A stretch of DNA of 35,279 nucleotides from an uncultured Clostridium sp. (GCA_958413095.1 CATYUF010000011.1:1-35279); one strand, 5' to 3'. Shown: positions 25,883 through 35,194, counted from the first letter of the stretch. The notes: generated from the sequence alone by a model not told the origin. A program made the numbers and translations.

Positions 25883-27253
25883 TTAAAAAGAAACTTTTTC
25901 TCTTCGTTCTTTATTCTCAAATATTAAATCTTTTTTTCTATAAACAGATAAAATTAATGATAGACACATCAAATTTATTATTAAATTAACTCCTCCATAC
26001 GAAACAAAAGGTAAATTATAATTTGATTCCATCCATAAATTTAAATTCATTAATATATTAAATATACTTTGTAAAATGAACATACTTGATATTCCGATTA
26101 TCAAACTTTTTCCGCCGTTCTCTTTTATCTTAATTGCATTAATTATTAATTTTATAGATAATAATAGAATTGATACTGTTACTAAAATAGCAACTATCCA
26201 ACCATAATGTGCCAAAATTGATATAAATGCAAAGTCTGTTCCTTCATCAAATAAATCTATTGCTGTACTCATATCATCTGCCTCTCCATATAATTGAGCT
26301 GAATTTATTATAATTTTTCTATTTACTCCTAGCCATCCCATTCCACTCGCATCACTCACAGGATTAAATGTTACTTCCAATCTTTCTGCTATATAAGGCA
26401 CTCCTACAAGTAGATATATTCCTAAAATTGAGCCTATTATTATTGGTATTCCCCATAACATTAATATATTTTTTGTCTTATTTTCTTTACTTTTTATTAT
26501 TTTTACTGTTCCTATTATTAAATAAGTTAACCCTAAAATAAATACTGATGTAATAGATGGTATTAAAAATAGAAGATATAAAGATATCAAACTCAAAACA
26601 ATTACCTTTACTAATTTAATATTAATATTATATTTTTGCAATATTTTTATTTCGCTCTCTTGTTTTAAATTGTTAATAAATCCTACAAATGAAATAATAT
26701 AGAGTGGTACAGCAATAGTGTATGGTGATATTGAATTTATAGTTGGAGATATATAAATATGTGGTATTCCATTAACATTTACACCAAAGAGTAATGTCCA
26801 TAATATAATTCCACTTGCTATTCCATATAATATATTAGAGTATTTAAGTATTTTTCTATAATCTATAAAATATATAGGAACACTCAATACTACACCTATA
26901 ATTAAAAAGAAAATATATTTTGTCATCGAATTCGCTTCATTTCCATTTGTTACTAACTGGCTTGTTCTTATAAATGATACTAAAAATCCGAAACCTAATA
27001 ATATTATAGTAATAAATATTAATTTAAAATCAACTCTTGGTCTATGAATTTGATTCAGTTTCTTTCCAATTTCTTCTGCATTTCCCATTTGATTTATTGC
27101 TTTTTGCTCTGCATCTTCTTCTTTAATTCCATCATTTATATACTCTTGTTTTAAATCAATAATATGTGTTTCTATTTCATTAGATATTTCTTCCCTTATT
27201 GGCTTATATTCAATTTGTTCACAAATAGATTTTAAATATTCTTTAATTTGCAA
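25883..27253 (-). CDS. FtsW/RodA/SpoVE-like membrane protein with N-terminal HAAS-type domain
   Basis: The product is 456 residues from a TTG at 27253, which lies 8 bases after AGGAGG; the GTG at 27262 touches that site. Residues 1-75 form a helical HAAS/permease-prefix domain (LKSICEQIEYKPIREEISNE). About ten membrane helices of the SEDS fold follow. The large loop has ERLEVTFNPVSDASGMGWLG, and the end has LPFVSYGGVNLIINL, close to the FtsW/RodA signature. Canonical SEDS proteins polymerise glycan strands. The prefix domain and PadR control mark a specialised member. The start overlaps the PadR gene by 11 bases. Confidence 0.87.
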   Translation of the reverse strand: MQIKEYLKSICEQIEYKPIREEISNEIETHIIDLKQEYINDGIKEEDAEQKAINQMGNAEEIGKKLNQIHRPRVDFKLIFITIILLGFGFLVSFIRTSQLVTNGNEANSMTKYIFFLIIGVVLSVPIYFIDYRKILKYSNILYGIASGIILWTLLFGVNVNGIPHIYISPTINSISPYTIAVPLYIISFVGFINNLKQESEIKILQKYNINIKLVKVIVLSLISLYLLFLIPSITSVFILGLTYLIIGTVKIIKSKENKTKNILMLWGIPIIIGSILGIYLLVGVPYIAERLEVTFNPVSDASGMGWLGVNRKIIINSAQLYGEADDMSTAIDLFDEGTDFAFISILAHYGWIVAILVTVSILLLSIKLIINAIKIKENGGKSLIIGISSMFILQSIFNILMNLNLWMESNYNLPFVSYGGVNLIINLMCLSLILSVYRKKDLIFENKERREKVSF

Positions 27254-27581
27254 ATGAAACACCTCCTAGTAATTGATTGATTCCATTACTAAATAATTTC
27301 CATTCTTCTTTTTTTTCTTTTAATTGTTTTTTTCCTTTTTCGGTAATAGCATAGTATTTTCTCTTTTTAGCTGTACTCTCATCCCAATATGATACTATAA
27401 AACCGTTTTCTTCAAGACTGTGTAATATAGGATATAAAGTTCCTTCTTTTAACTCAAATACATTTTCTGATTTTTCTTTTAATTTTTTAATCATTTCATA
27501 ACCATACATATTATTATCTTTTAATAAATTTAGTATTAACATTGTTGTACTTCCTTTTAACAATTCTTTATTAATTTTCAA
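27243..27581 (-). CDS. PadR-family transcription regulator
   Basis: The 112-residue protein starts at a TTG with GGAGGAG 6 bases upstream. The winged helix covers residues 10-85: LILNLLKDNNMYGYEMIKKL, then KEGTLYPILHSLEENGFI, with a basic wing (ESTAKKRKYYAITEKGK). PadR proteins are repressors released by ligands or envelope stress; PadR genes next to HAAS-domain membrane proteins are a recurring pair. A large palindrome over its promoter is the likely operator and implies autorepression. Confidence 0.92.
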   Translation of the reverse strand: MKINKELLKGSTTMLILNLLKDNNMYGYEMIKKLKEKSENVFELKEGTLYPILHSLEENGFIVSYWDESTAKKRKYYAITEKGKKQLKEKKEEWKLFSNGINQLLGGVSFAN

Positions 27582-27607
27582 TTTTATCTCCTCCTTATTA
27601 TTTAAGT

Positions 27608-27657
27608 ATACCTAGATATACAATGTATATTGTATATCTAGGTATGTTATTTGTCAA
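27608..27657 (-). promoter_or_regulatory. Promoter and palindromic operator of the PadR/FtsW-like operon
   Basis: Arms ATACCTAGATATACAAT (27608-27624) and its exact reverse complement (27629-27645) are separated by GTAT. On the minus strand TTGACA (27657-27652), a 17-base spacer and TACAAT (27634-27629) form the promoter, so the palindrome covers the -10. This is the layout of an autorepressed PadR gene. Confidence 0.85.
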
Positions 27658-27734
27658 TAGTTTTTCTAATATATTATCAAAAAAGTCTCATTCTAATAAG
27701 AAAAATAGCAAAGCTACATAAGAAAAGCTATCGC

Positions 27735-27830
27735 GGGTCTTTTTAAAGGTCACTTTTACTTGTTGTATACGGAAAAATCCTATATAGGGTCAAGATAAAA
27801 GATGATTTTTCCTATACAATAAAAAATAGT
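27735..27830. repeat. Intergenic repeat with long inverted arms
   Basis: TTGTATACGGAAAAATC and GATTTTTCCTATACAA form a near-perfect inverted pair. The left half, from CTTTTTAAAGGT, matches the clpE-pgsA repeat at 3546-3655. The 27658-27940 gap otherwise holds no gene. Confidence 0.45.
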
Positions 27831-27940
27831 AAATTATATTTTTGTTTTACAAATCTCTTAGTTTATAACTAAATAATTTGTTTTTCAAAAAATTATAATT
27901 TACTATCTCTTATTTAATATAAAATATTCTACTCTTATTT

Positions 27941-28864
27941 TTAATTTCTTCTATCTATCGCATAACTACTTCCCATTACTGATTTTGCTGCGTGTTTTAC
28001 TTGTGCTCCTATTTCTCCTATTTCAAGAATATTACTAAACCTATTTTTTTCTGCAACAACTACACCTATTGATATAGAAGTTAATGGAAATTGTTCAATT
28101 ATTCCTTTTCTATTTTCTACTTCAATATATCCTTTTTCTATATCTCTATCTGTAAAAAATTGCTTTACTTGATTATCAAATATTGCTATTATATTTTGAC
28201 ATATCTTTTCACAATTTGTTGTTGGTACTATTGCTACAAAATCGTCTCCTCCAATATGTCCAACAAATGCACTTTCTTCTACATTTGCATGAACTCCTCT
28301 TAGTATTGTTTCTGCTGTAAATTCTATAATTTGGTCTCCTTTTAAAAATCCATACACATCGTTATATGCTTTGAAATTATCCAAGTCCAAGTATAGTACT
28401 GAAAAAGGCTCATTTTTAGATATTCTCTTTTTTAGTTCTGCATGAATTTGCACATTACCTGGCAATCCTGTTAAAGGACTTATTCTTCTGTTAATTGATA
28501 ATAATCTATTTAAATTTTTTACCGTATAATACAAATATTCTTCATCTACTGGCTTTTTGATATAATATTCTATGGATTCTTTTAAAATTCTCATTCTATG
28601 TTCTTTTTCACTTCTAGATGAAACTACTATTACTGGAGTTATTGTATTATCTTCGTCTTTTCTTATTTGTCTACATAAACTTACAACATCTCTTTGAATA
28701 GCATCCTCATTTATTATTATCAATGCTGGTATATTTTTTAAAGCAATATCTATTTGCTCTGATTTTACACTTATAAATTTATATTCTTTGTCATTTTTAA
28801 ATAATTCTCTAAATATTACTATTGATGAATCATCATCGTCTATGATATAAATTTCTTGTTTCAT
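27941..28864 (-). CDS. Receiver-like domain plus GGDEF diguanylate cyclase
   Basis: The 307-residue protein has a receiver-like domain at 1-120: the acidic cluster IIDDDDSS and the conserved Lys in YIKKPVDEEY are present, but the phospho-acceptor strand reads LIIINEDA, with Asn in place of the usual Asp. A GGDEF domain covers 130-305 with LTGLPGN, LYLDLDNFKAYND and active site GGDDF. The inhibitory RxxD site before the active site is absent. It would make cyclic di-GMP from GTP without classic phosphorylation control. It is a single gene. Confidence 0.88.
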   Translation of the reverse strand: MKQEIYIIDDDDSSIVIFRELFKNDKEYKFISVKSEQIDIALKNIPALIIINEDAIQRDVVSLCRQIRKDEDNTITPVIVVSSRSEKEHRMRILKESIEYYIKKPVDEEYLYYTVKNLNRLLSINRRISPLTGLPGNVQIHAELKKRISKNEPFSVLYLDLDNFKAYNDVYGFLKGDQIIEFTAETILRGVHANVEESAFVGHIGGDDFVAIVPTTNCEKICQNIIAIFDNQVKQFFTDRDIEKGYIEVENRKGIIEQFPLTSISIGVVVAEKNRFSNILEIGEIGAQVKHAAKSVMGSSYAIDRRN

Positions 28865-28986
28865 TTAATCACACCCTAATTTCCAAAGTAAAATTATTAT
28901 GATTTTAATAATAATTTTCTATTATAATACTTTTTAGTTTTAATAATTATTTTTATTTATATAGATTTAATTATCATTTACCTAAA

Positions 28987-29769
28987 TCATTCATTTTTAT
29001 TTTTCTTACTTTTTAATTCTATTTTTCTATTTAATATATCGCTAAATTCTTTTGTATCAATTGCTGGAAAAGCTCTTTTTAATCTATATACTCTTTTATA
29101 TAATCTTCGTAATTCTCTATTTTTCCTCTTATTTATTTTTTCAATTAATAATTGCAAATTCTCTGAGGTTGTATTTTTTTCTTGATTTTGTTTCTTTATT
29201 TCTGCTAACTTTTCTTTTATTTGTTCATTTAATTTTTCTACTTTTTCTAGTGTTCCTTTTATGTTTTTAGTTTTTACAATACTGATTATAGCATCTGTTA
29301 AAATTAATATTAATAATATAGGTACTATTATTTTTAAATATAATACATCAACATTTTTTAATATATTTACTATACTAGGATGTATAAAATCTATAAAAAG
29401 TACTCCTAAAAATCCCCAAGCAATTGAGTTTGTTAAACAAATTCTTCCTTTATAATTAAATTTATGGTCTGAGTAATCCCAATATTTTGTCTTAAATAAT
29501 TTTTCCAATATCACTCCTACTATATATTCCCATAAGCTTAAAAATATTATTGACATTATAAAAAGTAATATTTTAGAATTTGAAAAGTTCTTTAAAAATA
29601 ATATCATTATTATTGCCCCACATCCATATATAGGGCATATTGGACCTCTTAGAAACCCTGTATTTATTATTTTCTTCTCACAAAAACTTCTAAATATACT
29701 TTCTAAAACCCAGCCTAAAAATGAATATATAATAAAATATGTTGCTAATTCTAATAATTGTATCGCCAT
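28987..29769 (-). CDS. CmpB-like putative ABC-transporter membrane protein
   Basis: The 260-residue protein has five or six membrane helices at about 1-165 and then a long basic coiled coil (about 170-260, with EKVEKLNEQIKEKLAEIKKQ). YFIIYSFLGWVLESIFRSF, FLRGPICPIYGCGAI, and LWEYIVGVILEKLFKTKYWD followed by YSD are the marks of PF06541 ('putative ABC-transporter type IV', CmpB), which has no proven transport role. GAAAGG precedes the ATG. It follows the Ig-like gene at 61 bases. Confidence 0.88.
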   Translation of the reverse strand: MAIQLLELATYFIIYSFLGWVLESIFRSFCEKKIINTGFLRGPICPIYGCGAIIMILFLKNFSNSKILLFIMSIIFLSLWEYIVGVILEKLFKTKYWDYSDHKFNYKGRICLTNSIAWGFLGVLFIDFIHPSIVNILKNVDVLYLKIIVPILLILILTDAIISIVKTKNIKGTLEKVEKLNEQIKEKLAEIKKQNQEKNTTSENLQLLIEKINKRKNRELRRLYKRVYRLKRAFPAIDTKEFSDILNRKIELKSKKNKNE

Positions 29770-29783
29770 TTATTTCCTTTCAA

Positions 29784-29815
29784 TTAATTCTCTACACATA
29801 AATGTAGAGAATTAA
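29784..29815. terminator. Hairpin between the Ig-like and CmpB-like genes
   Basis: TTAATTCTCTACA (29784-29796) pairs perfectly with TGTAGAGAATTAA (29803-29815) across six bases. No T-run follows, so it may be a processing or partial-termination hairpin. Confidence 0.55.
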
Positions 29816-29829
29816 TATTTTATACTTAT

Positions 29830-30735
29830 TTATTTAGTTTTATTTGCCGTAATTTTATCTGATTCAATTCCATCTAAATTGTATGCTGTAATTTCAACTA
29901 CATTTCGTCCATCTTTTAATGGTAATTTTATTTTCATTTCTTTTTGTTCTTCATTGGCTTTTATTGTTTTATTTTCTCCATTTATTACAAATTCTACTCT
30001 ACTTAAGCCAGAATCATCTGTAATTGTTATTAAAAAGTTTTCTTTATTTTCATCTAATTTTACTTGTATTTTTGGTTTTACTACACCTTTTACCTTTTGC
30101 TCTTTTGTAATAGTTTCATTATTCTTATCTACTAAGATAACTGTTAAAGTATGCTCTCCCATTGGTATTTCTATTTCTTGTTCTACTGTTGTAGCATTTA
30201 TATCTATTCTTTCTTCTTGTTCTTCGTCCCATCTATATGTCATATATGAAATTTCTGTTTCTGTTTCTGCTGACACTTTAACTTTTCCATTACTTATTTC
30301 CATTTTTATTATATCTTCTGTTTCATATGTTTGTTCATTAGATATTTCTTGTCCTTCTATGTCTGTAGCTGAAACATATAATGTATTTGTACCTCCTGGT
30401 ATTTCTATTTCTTGTTCTATATATTTTCTTCCATTACCAGTTATTATTTTTGATTCTTGTTCATTCCAACGATATTCTATTTTATCTATTGCTTTATCAT
30501 GTGTTACTTTTAATAGTACTGTCTTATCATCTTTTTGCTCTTCTGTAATAGAAGGCTTTGTAGGAATATTATTTTTATCTACTGATTTTTTATAAATTGC
30601 ATATGAAGCTGTACTAATCATTATAACTCCAAATACGATTAATATAATTGAAAAAAATTTTACAATAGTATTAATTTCTAGTGGTCCATTTCTTCTATTT
30701 TTCTCTGAATTAGTTGTAGATAATATTTGATTCAT
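29830..30735 (-). CDS. Membrane-anchored protein with three Ig-like repeats
   Basis: The 301-residue protein has a cytoplasmic tail of about 25 residues, one membrane segment (IVKFFSIILIVFGVIMISTA), and about 240 outer residues. Three beta-rich repeats share a pattern: IDKIEYRWNEQE...EIEIPGGTNTLYVSATD, ISYMTYRWDEEQ...EIEIPMGEHTLTVILVD, and LSRVEFVINGE...KLPLKDGRNVVEITAYN. They look like bacterial Ig-fold modules. No catalytic motif is seen. GAGGTG precedes the ATG. A cell-surface structural or binding role is likely. Confidence 0.7.
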   Translation of the reverse strand: MNQILSTTNSEKNRRNGPLEINTIVKFFSIILIVFGVIMISTASYAIYKKSVDKNNIPTKPSITEEQKDDKTVLLKVTHDKAIDKIEYRWNEQESKIITGNGRKYIEQEIEIPGGTNTLYVSATDIEGQEISNEQTYETEDIIKMEISNGKVKVSAETETEISYMTYRWDEEQEERIDINATTVEQEIEIPMGEHTLTVILVDKNNETITKEQKVKGVVKPKIQVKLDENKENFLITITDDSGLSRVEFVINGENKTIKANEEQKEMKIKLPLKDGRNVVEITAYNLDGIESDKITANKTK

Positions 30736-30814
30736 ATACTCACCTCTATACCTTTCTTCAAGAAATTATATCATACCTAAATTTAAAAGTAAACATTAAA
30801 ATTTATAATATAAT

Positions 30815-30858
30815 AAAAACCAGAAATTTTACTTAAAAAGTTTAAATTTCTGGTTTTT
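30815..30858 (-). terminator. Terminator of the surface-protein gene
   Basis: AAAAACCAGAAATTT (30815-30829) pairs perfectly with AAATTTCTGGTTTTT (30844-30858). It lies 84 bases after the surface-protein stop. Confidence 0.9.
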
Positions 30859-30886
30859 ATACTTATTACAAGTACATGATTTTTGT

Positions 30887-30902
30887 CTCCGACCCCAAAA
30901 TC
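30887..30902. repeat. CTCCGACCCCAAAATC repeat, copy 2
   Basis: Identical to positions 7-22; a third, altered copy is at 35179-35194. It lies between the surface-protein stop and its terminator. Confidence 0.6.
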
Positions 30903-30941
30903 GTCAAAATCATTTTCTAAAAGTCAGCTTTCTAAATTATT

Positions 30942-33900
30942 CTAAATTACATATTTCTTAATTAAGAATACTCCTCCTGCTATTGTTACTAAGACTACTA
31001 ATCCTAGTCCTACATATGTTATTGCTTTACCTGTTTCTATTGATAATATTACTGGTGCGTCATCTATATCATCTTCTCCTGGCTTTTTATTGTCTGGTGT
31101 TGAGTCTCTATCTGGTACTCCTTTATCATTATAGTCTTTTGATATTTCTGCTATATTTGTTTTTAATCCCATATTATCTTTGCTGTTTATCCATGTTAGC
31201 AATACTTCTACATCTGCTGATTCTCCTGGTTGTAATAATGTGTTTTCTAATTTTGTTGTTGATATTATATTGTTTCCTTCATCTTTCCAATATGGGTTAT
31301 CTTCTGCAACAAATTTTAACCCTTCTGGTACATAGTCTGTTATTTCTTTTACATAACCTGGTATATCTCCTTCATTTGTTACTCTTATTGAGTATCTGAA
31401 TTTTACTGTTACTTTATTTATGTCTTTTCTATATAATTCTACTTTTACTACTGGTTCTGGGTCCATATCTGGTGTATGTCCTGTTTGAGTTACTGTTTGT
31501 TTTCCATCTTCTATTACTATTGCTTCTGTTACCCATTTTCTTAATGCCAAGTCAAAATATCTTAATTTTATGTATTCTTTATCTTGGTCATCTTCTCCTT
31601 CTACCCATTTATCTGGTGTTGAGTCTTTATCTTCTACTGGGTTTCCTTCTTTATCACTATCTTCTGATATTTGTGCTGAATTTATTATTACTTTATCTGA
31701 ACCATTTGGTTCTACTACTTCAAATACTACCTCTATATCTCTATGATCTGGATTTGTTTCACTTATTTCTTCATTTTTGTTAAATGCTTTTAATAAGTTT
31801 TCTCCTTCTTTTTCTTCTTGCTCTTTTGATAAGTAATCTGTTGTTATTTTTTCTGCTTCTTCTACTTTTTCTGTTTCATTTCCTTCTTTATCATACATTA
31901 CCCATCTATATTTTACATTTGTTTCATTTTCTGGTAAGAATTTTAATCCATCTGGTATATCGTCTGATACTAGTTGTGCATATCCATCAATATCTCCTTC
32001 GTTATATACTCTTATTGTATATGTTACTATATCTCCTGTTACTACGTCCATTGGGTCTTTTGGATGATTATATGTTATTTTGTCTTTTTCTTTATCATAA
32101 CTTACTTCTGGTACTCTTGTTGTTACATCATTTCCATCTATATTTGTTATGAATTTTCTTAATGCTAAGTCAAATTCTTGAACTACAACTTTTTCAAAAT
32201 CATCATCTTCTTCTTGTCCTGGAACATACTCCTTGTCTATTTCATCATCTTTATATGATGGTAATTTCTCATCTGATGGTATTGTTATTTTACTTGGGTC
32301 TGAATCTATATCTTCTATTTCTTTACCATTTTTATCAGCATCCTCAGTTATTGCAGCTATATTGGTTAGTTTTTTACCTGGCTCTACTGTATCTTTTACT
32401 TTACAAGCTATTTGTAAATCTTTATAATCTAATTTTTCTCCATCAAATGCTTTTATTAAATTTTCTCTATCTGAATTTTCTTTAGTTTTTGATAAATAAT
32501 CTGTTGTTACAGTTCTTCCGTCTTCACTAAGTTCCCATTCATATTTTTGGTTTATAGCATTATCTGGTAAAAATTCTAATTCTTTTGGTAAGAAGTCTGT
32601 TACTTCTTCTGCATATCCATCTAGTTGTCCTTCATTATATACTCTTATTGTATATGTTATTATATCATTTTTAGCAACATGAAGTTCTTTTTTGGGATGA
32701 TTATATATAGAAGTGGTCCCTGATTTATCTTTTAAATTTGTTACATCAACTTTTGGAACTCTATCATATTTTTTGTCATTTACATTTGTTATAAATTTTC
32801 TCAATGATAAATCAAAGTTCTTTATTTTTTCATTTCCAACGACTATTTTTATAGTATTTCCTTCTATGCTTACACTTGTTCCTTCTACTTGTCCTGATAT
32901 TATTTTTGCACTTTTCAAACCATATTTTCCATTGCTATTTTGTTTTTCTACCTCTATTGTCATTGTATCTAAGATCTTATTATATCCTTCTGGAGCTTTT
33001 GTTTCTTTTACTTGAATTGTATCTTTTGTTGTTACATCTTCAATTTTTACTGTCCCTAAATCTAAAATTCCATTTTCTCCTGTTACTTTTTTAGTTGGTT
33101 GTCCTCCTGGTAATGTTACTTCAAATTCTGCCCCTGATAATTTTGTTGAAAGATTATCCTTATCAACTTTTTCTAATTGTATTTGATATTCTCCTGTAAC
33201 CTTTTCAATTCTTAATTTTTCAAAATCATCATCATCTTGTTCACCTTTATAAAAGTAATTTGGATTATCTAGTTCTGATTTGTTTGAATTATTTCCTTTA
33301 TATTCTGACATATTATCTTTATTTACATTAGGTGCTGTTGTTGGTTCAGAATCTCTATCTGCTCCTTTTTGATTTGTTATTATTGTTCCATTTGCTTCTA
33401 CTTCTTCAGAAATCCATGCTACATTTGTTAAAATTTTAGTTTCATTATTTGCTTCAACTGTACATTCAATTTCTATTGTTTCAGATGCAATATTTTCTCC
33501 TGTATATGGTGCTAAATTATTGTTTTCTGTTTTAGCTATCGTTATTTTATTTGTTGCTTTATCATAATTTGCAGTATACCCTGTTGTATTTATCTTAGAA
33601 TATACTAATCCTGTTGGTAATTGGTCAATTATCTTAGTTGCTCTACCTTCTATATCTCCCTCATTGTAAATTGTAAGATTATATGTAACCACATCTCCAT
33701 TTTTTACTAAAATAGGCTCTTTTCTATGTTTATATGTTGCTGTTGTTCCATTATCTAATGTAGTTTTATCTATTGAAGGAACTCTTGTATCGGCAATATT
33801 CTTTCCATTTATTTTAGTTATATATTTTCTTAATGCTAAATCGAATTCTTGTGGAATTCTTTCTATGTCCATTAATGGTTGTTCTTGATTGTTTTTGCTT

Positions 33901-34727
33901 GATGCATATAATGTCAATTTTGATTTATGATTTGGATTACTTGAGTTTGCTTTTGCAGTATCAATTAAGTATTTATATAATACTTCTGCTTGTTCTTGTC
34001 TCTGATGTCCAGCACTTGCATTTGGTACTGTCCCTGTTGGATTATAATCACTTAAATTCTTATAAGTTGATCCATTTTCTGTATACCATAACCATGCTGT
34101 ATTATTATATTTATCATATTTATTATTTTCTTCTCCATAATTAGTAAAATACCATATTGCTGCTTGTTGTATAGCTTTTATTTCATCATCTGTTATATCA
34201 AAATCATATGCTTCGTCATAAATCCCTGCATTGTTAAGTAAAGTTGTCCTTTCTGATGGCTCAGATTGACCTGGTAAATATAATAAATCTGCTAAAGCTA
34301 ATAATTCATTATAATGACCATTATTTACTAACCCATTTAATACTGAATTTTGTGTTGCTATTTGCTCTTTATCTTTTATCATATCAAATTTCAAATCATA
34401 TTCTGCTGTTTTCTTTGTATCACTAAATCCAACTCCAGCTTTTACACAATATACATTTACTTCAGTCGGATCTGCAAAATTAGAATTGCTATATTTTACT
34501 ATGTTCCAAATTTTAGCTGCTGACCCTGTCACTCCATTTGTATTTGGATTTCCTATTGCATATCCTAAGTTTGGTGTTGATACAGTTCTTAGTTCAGTTA
34601 TTCCAAAATATAACGGTGGTGACATTGACTCTGCAATTACTGTGTTAAACAATATTCCTGAAATTAAAAACAGTATTAAAACTAAACTTGCACTTATTAA
34701 TTTACATTTTTTCATATTAAATTTCAT
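30942..34727 (-). CDS. Large surface protein: thioester domain, four DUF11-like repeats, SpaA-type domain, C-terminal membrane anchor
   Basis: The 1261-residue protein has a signal peptide (residues 1-32) and then a thioester domain at about 40-275: Cys94 in VYCVKAG and Gln187/188 in IQQAAIWYF match the Cys-Gln pair that binds host surfaces covalently. Four FDLALRK-type repeats (starting near 295, 637, 850 and 1057) resemble DUF11/isopeptide modules, with IYNEGDI and DSTPD motifs. A prealbumin-like SpaA module (about 511-600, LSGAEFEVTLPGG...KETKAPEGY) lies between repeats 1 and 2. The end is SIETGK, a membrane helix and KKYVI, so any sorting signal is non-LPXTG. AAAGGA touches the first ATG, so the ATG at 34715 may be the real start. 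Confidence 0.9.
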   Translation of the reverse strand: MKFNMKKCKLISASLVLILFLISGILFNTVIAESMSPPLYFGITELRTVSTPNLGYAIGNPNTNGVTGSAAKIWNIVKYSNSNFADPTEVNVYCVKAGVGFSDTKKTAEYDLKFDMIKDKEQIATQNSVLNGLVNNGHYNELLALADLLYLPGQSEPSERTTLLNNAGIYDEAYDFDITDDEIKAIQQAAIWYFTNYGEENNKYDKYNNTAWLWYTENGSTYKNLSDYNPTGTVPNASAGHQRQEQAEVLYKYLIDTAKANSSNPNHKSKLTLYASSKNNQEQPLMDIERIPQEFDLALRKYITKINGKNIADTRVPSIDKTTLDNGTTATYKHRKEPILVKNGDVVTYNLTIYNEGDIEGRATKIIDQLPTGLVYSKINTTGYTANYDKATNKITIAKTENNNLAPYTGENIASETIEIECTVEANNETKILTNVAWISEEVEANGTIITNQKGADRDSEPTTAPNVNKDNMSEYKGNNSNKSELDNPNYFYKGEQDDDDFEKLRIEKVTGEYQIQLEKVDKDNLSTKLSGAEFEVTLPGGQPTKKVTGENGILDLGTVKIEDVTTKDTIQVKETKAPEGYNKILDTMTIEVEKQNSNGKYGLKSAKIISGQVEGTSVSIEGNTIKIVVGNEKIKNFDLSLRKFITNVNDKKYDRVPKVDVTNLKDKSGTTSIYNHPKKELHVAKNDIITYTIRVYNEGQLDGYAEEVTDFLPKELEFLPDNAINQKYEWELSEDGRTVTTDYLSKTKENSDRENLIKAFDGEKLDYKDLQIACKVKDTVEPGKKLTNIAAITEDADKNGKEIEDIDSDPSKITIPSDEKLPSYKDDEIDKEYVPGQEEDDDFEKVVVQEFDLALRKFITNIDGNDVTTRVPEVSYDKEKDKITYNHPKDPMDVVTGDIVTYTIRVYNEGDIDGYAQLVSDDIPDGLKFLPENETNVKYRWVMYDKEGNETEKVEEAEKITTDYLSKEQEEKEGENLLKAFNKNEEISETNPDHRDIEVVFEVVEPNGSDKVIINSAQISEDSDKEGNPVEDKDSTPDKWVEGEDDQDKEYIKLRYFDLALRKWVTEAIVIEDGKQTVTQTGHTPDMDPEPVVKVELYRKDINKVTVKFRYSIRVTNEGDIPGYVKEITDYVPEGLKFVAEDNPYWKDEGNNIISTTKLENTLLQPGESADVEVLLTWINSKDNMGLKTNIAEISKDYNDKGVPDRDSTPDNKKPGEDDIDDAPVILSIETGKAITYVGLGLVVLVTIAGGVFLIKKYVI

Positions 34728-34761
34728 TCCTTTCTCGCTTCGCTTAAAAGTACATATAGTA

Positions 34762-34786
34762 TTGAAAGATTTTTACTCTCTTTCAA
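34762..34786 (-). promoter_or_regulatory. Hairpin in the surface-protein 5' leader
   Basis: TTGAAAGA pairs perfectly with TCTTTCAA across nine bases, within a leader of about 90 bases. It may affect mRNA stability. Confidence 0.45.
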
Positions 34787-34818
34787 CCTAATCTCTCCTA
34801 TATAATTATACAATATAT

Positions 34819-34847
34819 ATTATACCTTATTATTGTGCTTTTTTCAA
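34819..34847 (-). promoter_or_regulatory. Sigma-A promoter of the surface-protein gene
   Basis: On the minus strand TTGAAA (34847-34842), a 17-base spacer and TATAAT (34824-34819) lie about 92 bases before the ATG. The rest of 34848-35016 holds nothing I recognise. Confidence 0.78.
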
Positions 34848-35016
34848 TATCATTTCTCTATAATTGTTAGTGTTTTCAAGCATTATCATTTTTGCCTTAG
34901 GGATTTCTAACTTAAAGCTTTTTTTACTTTTTTGTTACATGATATTAAAAAGCAAATAATTGTAAATTATTTAAATACATATAATCTTTAACAACTCATA
35001 TACATTCATAAATAAA

Positions 35017-35051
35017 AACCAAAAAATCTAACAAAGTTAAATTTTTTGGTT
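35017..35051 (-). terminator. Terminator of the second surface-protein gene
   Basis: AACCAAAAAATCTAAC (35017-35032) pairs with 35036-35051 with one mismatch. It occupies the same relative place as 30815-30858 does for the first gene. Confidence 0.75.
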
Positions 35052-35178
35052 CTATTCTTTAATTTTAAACTTATATTAAAATTTTATTTGAATTATATTT
35101 TCAAGTAAATCTTTCATTTGTAATTTAATATCTATGTTATTTTCATAAAGTTATCTAAATATTCTTAATGCTTTTTGT

Positions 35179-35194
35179 CGCCGACCTTAAAATC
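35179..35194. repeat. CGCCGACCTTAAAATC repeat, copy 3
   Basis: A diverged copy of the repeat at 7-22 and 30887-30902, again just downstream of a surface-protein gene. Confidence 0.55.

Noticed and set aside
27660..27940. Cyclic di-GMP riboswitch near the GGDEF gene
   Set aside because: The region lies downstream of the gene on its strand and lacks the conserved GCACAGGGCAAACC-like core.
30983..33094. Long plus-strand Leu-rich open frames
   Set aside because: They are antisense shadows of the repeated surface-protein gene, with low-complexity translation and no ribosome binding sites.
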